Shown piece by piece: positions 35,223 through 47,200 of a stretch of DNA of 64,000 nt. The position numbers and the translations under genes are program-made. The stretch is from Plotosus lineatus (Eukaryota; Chordata; Actinopteri; Siluriformes; Plotosidae). The notes below the pieces were generated by a model, which saw only the letters and a list, made by a program, of their open reading frames with translations, ran no database searches and had not been told where the DNA came from. Within the stretch, counting starts at the first letter, position 1. Every line of letters begins with the position of its first letter. The DNA lies in the NCBI GenBank assembly GCA_024760905.1, contig CM045745.1, positions 5,321,282 to 5,385,281 of the forward strand, read 5' to 3'.

Positions 35223-36177
35223 CAGGGATCCCCTGCTACTTCGCGCTTCAATTAATGCGGCTTCCGTGCATCGTGGATAAAAAAAAAAAAATCATCAAAT
35301 TAAAAAATAAGGAAATTAAGGAAGAATAGGGGAAAAAGTTAAGGAAAATGCTACAAAAACAAAGCCATTTATGCAAAAAAACCCCCCCAAAAAACCCAAA
35401 ACACTCTAAACCAACACAAAACAAAAAACAATCCAAAATCTCCCATCAAAACCATCCGCTGTCCGAGGTCGAAAGTGACATGAAATTGAAGAATAGAAAT
35501 GGAATAAAATCTATAGAAAGCTATATCATAAATACAGACGCTTCCTGATTTACATTTTTAATTGGTTCCGGACGGCTGAAAGTAAGTTGAAAGTGAACGT
35601 AAGTTGTTACAGTGACGTATGACGCTCATACTGTACTATACATCCATAAATACCATTACTGTATCTCATAAAACACCCCTAAATCAATTAGTATAAATGT
35701 AACATTGTAAAATAATATCAAATATATCAAATTATATCAACATTAATTTCAAATAAATTAAATTCAAACAAAATAATTTCAAATTGATATATTTTAATCA
35801 AATTCACTCATCAAATACCAAATACAGGATCAAATATAACCTTTAACATTCTCTATGATGCGATCTTTCTGCTTGTAAATGGTTCCGATGGTCGACGGAT
35901 GGTCACTTTACATGAAGCTTAAAACAGCCAATCAACGCTTACAATATGTGAGGCACTCAACACCGAAAGTAGTTTACTTATTTTGTGCTTGAGACAAAGC
36001 GCGGGTTATTCGGACTTCCGGTCTTTCAAGTGAGCAAGGGCACCGTTGAATACTGGTTTAGTACTCAGCCTGCACTGATGAGAATCCCCAGCAGAGCGGA
36101 CAGTTCTCTTTCTTTTCTGGATTCGGGTTGCGTGGGGATCTCGGTCCCAATTAACCGCGGAAAGTGAGGGATCCCTG
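35223..36177 (-). mobile_element. TIR element family E (inverted relative to 24261)
   Basis: Begins 'cagggatcccctgctacttc' and ends 'cggaaagtgagggatccctg', with TA on both sides. The internal block 'cagacgcttcctgatttac' at 35534 marks an E'-like sequence. No transposase. Its inner part and right end are repeated in the adjacent tandem duplication. Confidence 0.88.
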
Positions 36178-37877
36178 TACATATGTTCTATATTACCAGA
36201 CTGAACAATAAACATGCAGATATGTTCAAATATACAGTGGAAGTTTGTCCACGTGCAGGAATGATATGAATGGGGCTGAGATGGTGTAGTGTGGATTTGA
36301 AATCTGGACCTTTACCAAACCCGTTTCCCTTGGGTGACATTATCAAGGATGCAATGTCCCGACAACATGGCTACCAGGATCATTAGGACATGCAACCCAT
36401 CTACCATGATAAGGTATGGATTCAAATAGGAGTTCTCCCAACATAACACTTTTCACTAAAACAAACAAACAAAAAAAATCTATTTTGGTCCCATCCGTCC
36501 ACAACTCATTTTTCCAAGTGACTTATTGATTGTCCATTTGGTTTTTTAGAAACCTGCAGATGAGCAGCAATGTTTTTGATAAAAAAAAAAAAATCATCAA
36601 ATTAAAAAATAAGGAAATTAAGGAAGAATAGGGGAAAAAGTTAAGGAAAATGCTACAAAAACAAGACCATTTATGCAAAAAAAAAAAAAAAAAACCCAAA
36701 ACACTCTAAACCAACACAAAACAAAAAAACAATCCAAAATCTCCCATCAAAACCATCCGCTGTCCGAGGTCGAAAGTGACATGAAATTGAAGAATAGAAA
36801 TGGAATAAAATCTATAGAAAGCTATATCATAAATACAGACGCTTCCTGATTTACATTTTTAATTGGTTCCGGACGGCTGAAAGTAAGTTGAAAGTGAACG
36901 TAAGTTGTTACAGTGACGTATGACGCTCATACTGTACTATACATCCATAAATACCATTACTGTATCTCATAAAACACCCCTAAATCAATTAGTATAAATG
37001 TAACATTGTAAAATAATATCAAATATATCAAATTATATCAACATTAATTTCAAATAAATTAAATTCAAACAAAATAATTTCAAATTGATATATTTTAATC
37101 AAATTCACTCATCAAATACCAAATACAGGATCAAATATAACCTTTAACATTCTCTATGATGCGATCTTTCTGCTTGTAAATGGTTCCGATGGTCGACGGA
37201 TGGTCACTTTACATGAAGCTTAAAACAGCCAATCAACGCTTACAATATGTGAGGCACTCAACACCGAAAGTAGTTTACTTATTTTGTGCTTGAGACAAAG
37301 CGCGGGTTATTCGGACTTCCGGTCTTTCAAGTGAGCAAGGGCACCGTTGAATACTGGTTTAGTACTCAGCCTGCACTGATGAGAATCCCCAGCAGAGCGG
37401 ACAGTTCTCTTTCTTTTCTGGATTCGGGTTGCGTGGGGATCTCGGTCCCAATTAACCGCGGAAAGTGAGGGATCCCTGTACATATGTTCTATATTACCAG
37501 ACTGAACAATAAACATGCAGATATGTTCAAATATACAGTGGAAGTTTGTCCACGTGCAGGAATGATATGAATGGGGCTGAGATGGTGTAGTGTGGATTTG
37601 AAATCTGGACCTTTACCAAACCCGTTTCCCTTGGGTGACATTATCAAGGATGCAATGTCCCGACAACATGGCTACCAGGATCATTAGGACATGCAACCCA
37701 TCTACCATGATAAGGTATGGATTCAAATAGGAGTTCTCCCAACATAACACTTTTCACTAAAACAAACAAACAAAAAAAATCTATTTTGGTCCCATCCGTC
37801 CACAACTCATTTTTCCAAGCGACTTATTGATTGTCCATTTGGTTTTTTAGAAACCTGCAGATGAGCAGCAATGTTTT
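35276..37877. repeat. Tandem duplication, unit about 1.3 kb
   Basis: The segment from 35276 to 36577 is repeated at 36578-37877 almost unchanged (offset 1301-1302). The differences I see are an A/C homopolymer block (about 35376-35400), 'acaaagcc'/'acaagacc' and 'caagtgac'/'caagcgac'. The unit covers most of an E element, its right terminus and 400 bases of flank. Confidence 0.95.
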
Positions 37878-38487
37878 TTTTTGAGGACCAGTGGCTTTCT
37901 CTTTACAAGTTATGCATACCATTGTTGTTCAGTGTTCTCCTGATGAACATTCACAAAGACCAATGTGAGAGAGGCCTTCATTGCTGAGAAGATGCTGGGT
38001 GGGCTCCATGGTGAGTTTAGCGCTATTACACACTTTGCTCTTAGAGTGATCTTAAGTGGTCAACGCCGCCTGGAGAGGGTAACAATGGTCTTAAATTTCC
38101 TGCATTTGTACGGAATCTGTTTTACAGTGCTCTTTAATTTAAAAAGAGGAGCTACTCACACCTGATTGCCATCAAATTAACTGAAAACACCTGACTCTAA
38201 TTTCACCTTCAAATTACCTGCTCATCGGAGCGCTTCAGAAACTTTTGCCACTAACATATGTAATACTGTATTGGGTTATTTTCCTCAGTACATAAAGGAT
38301 CAAGTAAAATATTCCTCTCATTTATTTACTTTGGGCCACTTGATCTATTTTTAGGACTTGTGTGAAAATCTGATAATGTTTTTGATCATATTTATGAAGA
38401 AAATCTATTTTAAACTTTTAATGTTGATGTGTCTACTTAGAGACAAGGAAAACATGGATCTTCTCACAACAAATCTTCTATGTTCTG
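37878..38487. other. Unannotated intron sequence
   Basis: Nothing recognised. Confidence 0.4.
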
Positions 38488-38531
38488 GCAATTTGGAACA
38501 GCCAAATAACCGAATGTGCATGCCTTTAGAC

Positions 38532-38636
38532 CAGGGGTGGCCAACCAGTCAGAGACCAAGAGCCACATCTTTTACTGTGTTACTGCGAAGAGCCACATCA
38601 TACACATGATAAGATGAACATCACCCATCACTTTAT

Positions 38637-38709
<73 letters not shown>

Positions 38710-39495
38710 CTACTCAGCCAGATTTATTGTACATTCACACACCAACATGATAAAATGCATCTTTGAAGGTCAGAGTGCAGCTGTGATTCACTAGCCGTGT
38801 TAATGTCCGATATTCTGTGTTCAGTGCTGTGGCGGGACAGTTGGCAGGACGTCCGATGCCACGTGTTTTAGTTTGTCGTTTTCAGGAGACAAGATTTGAT
38901 CTATGTCACTGAGGGATTTTATAACAAACTCGACTTCATTGTGTGGTGCTTTTGCCCGTGTGATGTTCCAAACCAGTTGATACGATGCAAACGTTACGGT
39001 CTCTGAGCGCTTCGTAAATTTTTGGGAAAATGATATGTGCTTGTGAAGTTCAGTTCCTTTAGGAAATTCCTGGTTGAGGTTAGCATGCAGTGAGATGAAA
39101 TGGTGCTGAAGATTTGAAGCTTTGAAATGCGCTAATAACACCTGACATATAAGGCAGAATAGCTTTCCATCACATTCAAAAACAACAAAAATATAAATTC
39201 CTCCCACTGTTAAAAACGTCCTGTGTTCATCATATTTTCATTTTGTTGTGCTTTTTTTCTGCCATTTTATGAGCAAATTTGGCAAATTGTTTACTGAAAT
39301 GTTCTCACCCATACTGGGAAGCTTTGCAGCATTTTCATCTCACGCACATAAGCATTTGACAAAAATACCATACTGAACTCAAGAGAAGCGAACACGTACA
39401 TTAAAAAAATACAAACTTCGAAATGAACATAAGAGCCGCACGAAACTAGGCAAAGAGCTGCATGCTGCTCGCACGCCGTGGGTTGGCCACACCTG
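38532..39495 (-). mobile_element. hAT transposon, non-autonomous
   Basis: Ends 'caggggtggccaaccagtca' and 'gtgggttggccacacctg' are inverted. The flanks 'ctttagac'/'ctttagat' are an 8-bp target duplication with one change. 964 bp. Contains (CA)n at 38640-38707 and a transposase N-terminal frame on the minus strand. Confidence 0.9.
38821..39207 (-). pseudogene. hAT transposase N-terminal fragment (BED/C2H2 zinc finger)
   Basis: An open frame of about 128 codons without internal stops. 'CDGKLFCLICQVLLAHFKAS' followed by 'NLQHHFISLHANL' gives a C-x2-C...H-x4-H zinc finger of the BED type found at the start of hAT transposases and in domesticated relatives (ZBED5, GTF2IRD2-like). Then 'FTKRSETVTFASYQLVWNI' and 'RAKAPHNEVEFVIKSL' match the linker that precedes the RNase H-like domain. 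The frame stops after 'VLPTVPPQH'. Catalytic domain missing, so it is a DNA-binding remnant. The initiating codon is not an ATG of obvious quality. Confidence 0.85.
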
Positions 39496-39655
39496 CTTTA
39501 GATTATGGCAGGAAACTGGAGTACTTGGAGGAAACCCATGCAAGCCCAGGGAGAACCTGCAAATTCCACTAAAGAAAAACCCTTGCTGAGCCCAGGACTT
39601 GCGCTTTATTCGGTGAGGCAGACATGCAAACCCCTTTGCCACTGTGCCATCAACC

Positions 39656-39941
39656 TTGAATCAAGTTTAAATTCTGACCTCAATTCTTAAAAAAAAAAAA
39701 AATTTGCATTTAGGACTATAAACAATGCCGATGCCTTGCACCTACAGAATGTATTCTGTTGTGGGAATCTTCTATAGTTGAATCTGTACTGAGGGTGGTC
39801 GTGGGATTTCACAGTTTCAACGGTTTCCTAATTGCAAAGAGTTTGAAAAGCCTTGCGACTCTAAAATATTAATGTATTTTTCCTCAATAAACCACAAAAA
39901 CATATAAATAAATAAATAAATAAATAAATAAAACTCTTTAC
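39656..39941. other. plxdc2 intron sequence with (AAAT)n
   Basis: Immediately downstream of the exon donor (minus strand) is (TTTA)n at 39903-39933. Otherwise unrecognised. Confidence 0.6.
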
Positions 39942-40135
39942 TGCTATTTGGGAGCTGTTATCTGCTTCGGTATCCATCAGTGGTCCAGACAAATCCTGTG
40001 ACTCTTGGTCTGAAGCCTCCTGACCGGCTTTGTTGCTGGTCATTCTCGCCTCAGACAGCCACCGTCTCTTCCTGAGTAATTCTACTGCGATGTCATCATC
40101 TTGTGCCAGTCCCCAAAGCATAGAATAGGAAACGT
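39942..40135 (-). CDS. plxdc2: plxdc2 exon (N-terminal region, probably exon 2)
   Basis: A 194-nt exon: two bases completing a codon, then 64 codons, ending in phase 0. Acceptor 'cttgttcttttccag', donor 'aatagca|gtaaag'. It encodes 'VSYSMLWGLAQDDDIAVELL', 'RKRRWLSEARM', 'QEASDQESQDLSGPLMDTEA' and 'DNSSQIA'. Joined to the exon at 19761 it reads '...[12 protein letters not shown]', which fits the corresponding PLXDC2 join (human has a short acidic segment ending in ...TQIE before EDTDHNYY, from memory). This part is poorly conserved in the family, so assignment rests on phase, position, acidity and the join. The signal-peptide exon lies further right and was not found. Confidence 0.82.
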
Positions 40136-40255
40136 CTGGAAAAGAACAAGAGAGTTGCACCATGTCAAAAAGGAACAACATCCACTTTGACGTGTCCAGA
40201 ATCGCACAATTCCTAACTCAGAGTAAAATGCTATGGAAAAAAGTGCTTACTTGTA

Positions 40256-40892
40256 CAGCTGAACCTCACCTTACGATAGTCCCAGCAAACGAAAAATCCA
40301 GGTTACGAAAAACATTTTGTTACGAAACAAGTTCACTTTATGAAAGCACCATCTCAAAAATATAAACAATGCACGAGTTGCTCTCCCATTGACTATCTCC
40401 CAACACCCCGCCCCACTGGCCTCCCATTGGCTATCTCCCAACATCCCACCCCACTGGCCTCCCATTGGCTATCTCCCAACATCCCACCCCACTGGCCTCC
40501 CATTGGCTAGGAGGGATGATGCAGCTCCCTCCCATTGGCTATTATGGAGCTGCATCTCCATAATACGCATGATGCTTTTCGTGTAAAGGACAGAGTTAAA
40601 GTTGTTTCATGAGTTTTTCGAGCGTGCTCATTGCAACTTTATTTTTTTCTCAGGCTTTTAAACTTGCATAAACATTTGTAAGATTATAACTCTGCTAAGA
40701 AGACATGGTCAACATGAAGTCAGTACCTTAAAAGGTATGATTTTATCATTTTTAAAGGGTTCAGGGGGGGTAGTATTGGGGTCTTGGAACGAATCATACA
40801 TTTTACATGTAAAAGGTGGTTCTACTTATGAAAAATCCAGGTTACGAAACTTCCCCTGGAACGGATTAATTTCGTAAGGTGAGGTAAAACTG
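40256..40892. mobile_element. TIR DNA transposon, family P (copy P4)
   Basis: Ends 'cagctgaacctcaccttacg' and 'cgtaaggtgaggtaaaactg' are inverted partners flanked by TA; closest to P1 (shared 'gtcccagcaaacgaaaaatc'). No transposase. Contains the 38-bp tandem repeat at 40393-40506. It lies 120 bases upstream of the plxdc2 exon acceptor. Confidence 0.87.
40393..40506. repeat. Three tandem 38-bp units with CCAAT-type motifs
   Basis: Unit begins 'ctatctcccaaca' and ends 'ctggcctcccattgg'; starts at 40393, 40431 and 40469. Each unit ends with an inverted CCAAT box (attgg), and further attggct motifs follow at about 40500 and 40532. P1, P2 and P3 carry one unit each. Confidence 0.92.
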
Positions 40893-40932
40893 TACTGTAT
40901 ATCTGGAATTAATATTTATCTACTTCTGCTAG

Positions 40933-41290
40933 GGGCAGTGGGGGTCTAGTGGTATAGGGCGCTGGATCACTGATCCAAAAGGTTGGGGGTTCGAGTCCCA
41001 CTCTCCACAAGGTTGCCACTGTCCCCCCCCCCCCCAGTGCGGCTAAATGGGTTATCAAAGGCGGGTCATGTCTGTCACTGTCTATGGTGAGAGGTTCATG
41101 TAAAAGAACCATTGCTGACTTTCGTAAAGAGTAGCTGCAAAGCCATCAGCGTGTTTCTGTCCCTTGCTAAAAAGGGTTGTGACAGGAAGGGCATCCGACG
41201 TAAAAACCTCTGCCAAATGAAAATGTGCGAATCCGATGATTTGCTGTGGCGACTCCTGAGTAAAAGGTAAAAAGCCGAAAGGAAGACAGA
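40933..41290 (+). repeat. SINE h1-T2
   Basis: Head 'gggcagtgggggtctagtgg', core, T2 tail 'ggcatccgacgtaaaaacct', 'ttgctgtggcgactcctgag', 'aagccgaaaggaagacaga'. Target duplication 'cttctgctag' (40923-40932, 41294-41303). Confidence 0.92.
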
Positions 41291-41567
41291 CTGCTTCTGC
41301 TAGTAGCTGAATTTCCATTGCAGTGTGAAACAAAATAAGTCATTAAAAATATGTATTTTTTAAAAATTAAAACAGTGGATGTTTTCACTGAGTGATTCCA
41401 TCCAATTAAGGCTGTGTTTCTCCCTTTGATAGTTATTCTGATTCTTTTAGCCATAATCACTGCAGGAGGTAGTATTTTCAAAAAAAATTCCCGTTGCATG
41501 TTTTTAGTTCACAATTTAAATTTTTTGGTTCATTTAACAGGAAATTTGGATACTACAGATTAAGCAT

Positions 41568-41893
41568 AGTGGCGCCATGTGGTGAGCATGTCCGCCTCAC
41601 AGCAAGAGGGCCAGGGTTCAGTTCCCAGCTCGGGTCTTTCTGTGTGGAGTTTGCATGTCTCCCCTGCTTCCTGGGTTTTCTCCTGGTACTCCGGTTTCCT
41701 CCCACAGTCCAAAAACATGCAGTGTAGGTTAATTGGCTGTTCCAAATCAGTCCCAGGTGTGAATGGGTGTGTGAGTGTAGGCCCTGCGATGGCCTGGTGA
41801 GCTGTCCAGGGTGTACCCCGCCCTCACTCTGAGTTGGCTGAGATGCCATCCTCCCTGTGATCCTAATTTGAATTAATCAGTTCAGAAAATGAA
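41568..41893 (+). repeat. AFC-type SINE
   Basis: 'cgcctcacagcaagagggcc', 'tgtgtggagtttgcatgtct', 'cctcccacagtccaaaaaca', then 'ggccctgcgatggcctggtg' and T1 tail ending in 'agttcagaaaatgaatg'. Confidence 0.88.
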
Positions 41894-41941
41894 TGTATTA
41901 AATATATCATGGTACAGTATACTACGTTTCCTGAGCAATGT

Positions 41942-42133
41942 GGGCAGCCATGGACTAATGGTTAGAGGAGCAGCATGAAGACAGTCAGGTTTCTGGCTCA
42001 ACCAATATACTGGTAGGAAAAATGTCTGGCTGAGTAACACCTCCCCTTCCTCTACCTCTACCAAGTGCCCTTGAGCAAGTTACTTAACCTCCAACTGCTC
42101 TCTGGGTGCCTCAGTGTGGCTGCCTACTGCTTT

Positions 42134-42191
<58 letters not shown>
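41942..42191 (+). repeat. Another tRNA-derived SINE with (TG)n
   Basis: Box A 'catggactaatggttagagg', box B region 'tttctggctcaacc', body 'cccttgagcaagttacttaa' and 'ccaactgctctctgggtgcc', running into (TG)n at 42135-42191. Distinct from the other SINE families here. Confidence 0.7.
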
Positions 42192-42193
<2 letters not shown>

Positions 42194-43371
42194 CCACTTT
42201 GGATGGGTTTAATGAACAGCCAGATTTCTGATTGATGAACTTCATAGAATGAATAGCATATATGGCAAAAGGTATTTTCTGTATATATGACAATAAACTG
42301 TACACACACACACACACACACACACAAGCGCGTGCGTGCGCACACCAAGGGCGTACACCCCCCCCCACACACACAGCAGGAGCGGCAAGAAATTCTGTTT
42401 TTTCACAATCTTATAAATAAACTTAATGACTGTTACTGAAGAGAAAGTCAGAGATAAATTCAGCATGCAGTAAACCAGAAACCGGAAGTTAACACTGGAA
42501 GTTAACGTGTAACGAGCACTGCGCATGTGCAAGCCTGAGCTGACCAATGTACAATCAACGACAAGTACCTACTTTTGCCTACCTCACATATTATCAGTAA
42601 GCAATAATAGCTGAACACTGTCAATCAAACAAAGTGCGAGTGTGAAAATAAAGCACAGTTTGTTAGTCCCGCCTCCGGCTCCTGCACATGTGTTAGAACA
42701 CAAACATTGACGCACAGAGAATGAATGGATGAAATAATCATAAGCCATCCAGCCTGAATCTGCAGCCTAATGCTCAGTACTTTTATAAAATTAATAGTAT
42801 GCTTTGTGCTGTAAATATGTATTAATATTTGTTTGTGCCTTGGAATAGATGAATAACTTTAGCTCGATTTGTAAATTTATTTAGCACATGTACTTACAGA
42901 TGTAGTTTAAAATATATTTGAGAATGTTTTTGGTTGAACTGTAATATTTGATTGCAGTTCACCCCTGTATAGCCATTTTTTCAAGTTTATAATTTTACTT
43001 ACGAGTGTACCTGGTTCCCCCAAAGTGCTTTGTAAAATAATTATTAAATTGCTAAAATTATGTGAAAGATTATGTGAAAGTGTTCTTAAAGTGAAAATGT
43101 TGTAAAATAGATTTAATTGTTTTTGTAATCGAACTGTAAATGTTAAATTGTAGTGTGTAGTGTAACTCTGGTGCATTGAGATCCATTAGTGTTGAATAAT
43201 TGTATAACATCATTTATTTATGAATTATGTATATAATTAAAACAGTCTGGTGTTCAATTTGTTCTTGTGTTCTACACTCCTTTAAGGCTTCGGCCTATAG
43301 CCCCTGGGACTCAAGTTCCGGTCAACCAAGATGTGCCCCCCCCCCCCACGGTCAGACCAGCCTACGCCCTT

Positions 43372-43419
<48 letters not shown>

Positions 43420-44226
43420 TCAGCATCCCAATCCCCCCCCCCCCCTCTCCCGCTCTTTAATGTTCTTAACATTGTAATCAGACTTACCTCGTAAGGTTAC
43501 TTATTTTAGGCACGAGTCAGCAATTAACCTAATTATCCCGTAGAAATTACATCTCACTTTATTACAGTCTTCATTTGTCGCACACCAGCAAATTTGAACA
43601 AACCATCAATGCCTGTTTTTCTGGTTTAATGAAAATTCCACTTTAATTAAACAGAAAGCTAAATTACCTATTTGGATCAGAAAAGATGTAAAACATTACA
43701 TAACGCAATATGTAATTCCCCTTTAACAAACAACCTGGAATTTTTTTTGTCTGTTGTATGGATTTTGCAGAGCTACAATAAAAAAAAATTGTAAGTAATC
43801 GTAAATTTACTTTGCCATCGAGGAGAGGAGAGGTGAGGAGGAAGGGTAAGTTACTATGAACACATTGTCTACTATATAATAGTGAAAACACTGACTGACG
43901 TTCATTGTTATGATAAATGATATTCATATTTCAAATAAATCAACATTCCTGTTCATCATTCCACAACCAATGATTATTTATTATCTTAATCAATTGAAAC
44001 AAATGATAATGTGCCTATGGTAACGTTGCACAGTATTCCTTTCGATATTCGCGGGGGTTCGGTGCGGGCCCCTCCCGCGAATGAAGATAATCCGCGAGTT
44101 CTGTACCTGGAAGTAAAACCCCATGTATCATATTACATGTGCGAATGAGCAACCGGAGGTAAAATACTGTGTATCTATTATATAGGATAAAATATTCTTC
44201 TTAAACACACTCTAGAGACAGTCTTC
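42192..44226. other. Unannotated sequence with small repeats
   Basis: Contains (AC)n at 42303-42326, (CA)n at 43373-43417, C-rich runs at 42359-42366, 43327-43336 and 43432-43444, and a possible TIR-element scrap at 44030-44115 ('gatattcgcgggggttcggt'). No exon or larger repeat recognised. It is upstream of a plxdc2 exon and may be intron 1 or promoter sequence. Confidence 0.4.
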
Positions 44227-47200
44227 CTCTTCTTTTCCTTTCGGCTTTTCCCTTCAGGGGTCGCCACAGCGAATCATCTGCCTCCATCTCACCCTATCCT
44301 CTGCATCTTCTGCTTCACTCCGTCCATGAATCGTCTCTTTGGTCTTCCTCTAGGCCTTCTGCCTAGTAGTTCCAACCTCAGCATCCTACTACCAATATAC
44401 TCACTATCCCTCCTCAGTACATGTCCAAACCATCTCAATCTAGCCTCTCTGACTTTGTCTCCAAAATGTCTTACATGTGCTGTCCCTCTTATGTGCTCAT
44501 TCCTGATCCTATCCATCCTCATTTTTTCCCAAAGAGAACTTCAACATTTTCATCTCTGCTATCTCCAGCTCGGCCTCAACACCGTCTCGTACACTTTTCC
44601 TTTCATTCTTGCCAATACCCTCCAATCACACATCACACCGGACACTTTTCTCCAACCATTCCAACCTGCCTGCACACGCTTCTTCACCTCTTTTCCACAC
44701 TCTCCACTGCTCTGGATTGTTGAGCCTAAGTACTTAAAATCCTCCATCTTCCTTATCTCTGCTCCCTGTAACCTCACCGTTCCTCTTGGGTTCTTGTTGT
44801 TCACACACATGTATTCTGTTTTACTGAGGCTAACCTTCATTCCCCTCCTTTCCAGGGCATACCTCCACCTCTCTAGATTTTCCTGCACTTGTTCTCTGCT
44901 CTCACTACAGATCACGATGTCATCTGCAAACATCATAGTCCATGGGGAATCTTGTCTAACCTCGTCTGTCAGTCTGTCCATCACCATAGCAAGCAAAAAG
45001 GGGCTGAGAGCTGACCCTTGATGCAGTCCCACCTCCACCTTGAACTCTTCTGTCACACCGACAGCACACCTCACCACTGTCTTACATCTCTTATACATGT
45101 CTTGCACCACTCTAACATACTTCTCTGCCACTCCAGACTTCCTCATGCAATACCACAGTTCCTCTCTCGGCACCCTGCCATATGCTTTTTCTAGATCCAC
45201 AAAGGCACAATGCAGCTCCTTCTGACCTTCTCTGTACTTCTCTATTAACATCCTCAAGGCAAACACTGCATCTGTGGTGCTCTTTCTTGGCATGAAACCA
45301 AACTATTGTTCACAAATGCTGACCTCTGCCCATAGTCGAGCTTCCACTATTATTTCCCATAACTTCATGGTATGGCTCATCACCTTTATCCCTCTGCAAT
45401 TGCCACAAATCTGCACGTCTCCCTTGTTTTTAAAATGGGCACCATCACACTTCTCCTCCATTTCTCTGGCATCCTCTCACTCTCAAAGACCTTGTTGAAT
45501 GTTCTTGTCAGGAAATCTACTGCTACCTCTCCTAGACCCTTCCATACCGCCACCGGTATGTCATCAGGACCAACTGCCTTCATCCTCTTCAATGCCCTCC
45601 TCACTTCACCCTTACTAATCTTTGGTACTTACTGGTCCTCGACAGTCAGTTCTTCTACTCTTTTTTCTCTCTCATTTTCTTCATTCATCAGCTCTTCAAA
45701 GTACTCTTTACATCTTCCCAGCACACGTCTGTCATCAGTCAATACATTTCCCTCCCTGTCCTTAATCACTCTAACTTGCTGCACATCCTTCCCATCTCTA
45801 TTTCTCTGCTGTGCCAACATGTATAAATCATTTTCTCCCTCTTTACTTTCCAACCGAGCATACAAGTCATCATACGCCCTCTGTTTGGCCTTTGACACCG
45901 CTACCTTCACCTTACGCTGTGTCTCCCTGTACTCCTGTTTACTCTCTTCGGTCCTCTCAATGTCCCACTTCTTAGCTAACCTCTTCCTTTATACACACTC
46001 CTGCACTTCCTCATTCCACCACCAAGTCTCCTTATCTACGCTCCTTCCAGATGACACACCAAGTATTCTCCTACCTGTCTCCCTGATCACATTAGCTGTG
46101 GTTGTCCAGTCATCTGGAAGCACTTCCTGACCCCCCAAAGCCTGTTTCAACTCCTCCTTGAAGGCAACACGACACTCTTCCTTTTTCAGCTTCCACCATT
46201 TTGTCTTCTGCTCTGCCTTTGCCTTCTTCACCTTCCTCACTATCAGCGTCATCCTGCACACCACCATCCTATGCTGTTTGGCAACACTCTCACCCACTAC
46301 TACTTTGCAATCACTGACTTCCTTCAAATTACATCACCCGCACAAGATGTAGTCTACCTGTGTGCTCCTACCTCCGCTTTTATAAGTCACCCTATGCTCC
46401 TGTTTCTTCTGGAAGAAAGTATTCAACACAGCCATTTCCATCCTTTTTGCAAAATCTACCAACATCTGTCCTTCTGTGTTCCTGTCCTGGATACCAAACC
46501 TGCCCATCACTTCCTCATCCCCTCTGTTTCCTGCACCAACATGTTCATTGAAGTCTGCCCCAATGACCACTCTTTCACCTCTGGAGGTATTCTGCATCAC
46601 TTCATCTAACTCACTCCAGAATCTCTCCTTCTCTTCTCGCTCACATCCTGCCTGTGGGGCATAAGCACTAACAACATTGAACATCACGCCGTCAATTTCT
46701 AACTTGAGACTTATCACTCTGTCTGACACTCTTTTCACTTCTAGAACATTCCTGACAAACCCCTCCTTCAAGATGACTCCTACTTCATTTCTCTTCCCAT
46801 CCACACCATGAAAAAACAGCTTAAACCCTGCTCCTAAGCTTCTAGCCTTGCTACCTTTCCACCTGGTCTCCTGAACACACAGTATGTCCACCTTCCTCCT
46901 CTGCATCATGTCAGCCAGCTCTCTAACTTTTCCGGCCATAGTTCCAACATTCAAAGTCCCTACTTTCAGTCCTAGACTCATGCCATTCCTCTTCTCTCTC
47001 TCTCTGCCTACGGACACGCCTCCCGCCTCTCCTTCTTCGACATCTTTGACCAACAGTAGTCTAATTTCCACATGCACCCTGTTGGTTAACAGCACTGATG
47101 GTGGTCGTTGTTAACTCGGGCCTCGACCAATCCGGTATGACATTCTTTGTTTTGACTCGCATTTTTTATTTGGCATTTGTTTTTACGCCGGATGCCCTTC

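Larger units (their letters stand above)
38488..39655 (-). repeat. AFC-type SINE split by a hAT element
   Basis: Left piece 38488-38531 ('ggaacagccaaataaccgaa') and right piece 39496-39655 ('ggaaacccatgcaagccc', 'ggacttgcgctttatt...gcagacatgcaaacc') form one minus-strand SINE lacking its far tail. The break matches the hAT at 38532-39495. Confidence 0.85.

Noticed and set aside
35985..37468. Two identical 60-codon frames (35985-36167 and 37286-37468) and identical 69-codon minus frames
   Set aside because: Explained by the 1.3-kb tandem duplication of an E-element end; identity reflects recent duplication, not selection.
35276..37877. Direct repeats as a possible CRISPR or satellite array
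   Set aside because: Only two units, 1.3 kb long, in vertebrate DNA; a plain tandem duplication.
44326..46130. Long plus-strand frames (231 and 252 codons)
   Set aside because: Antisense shadows of the RTE LINE open reading frame, which is on the minus strand.
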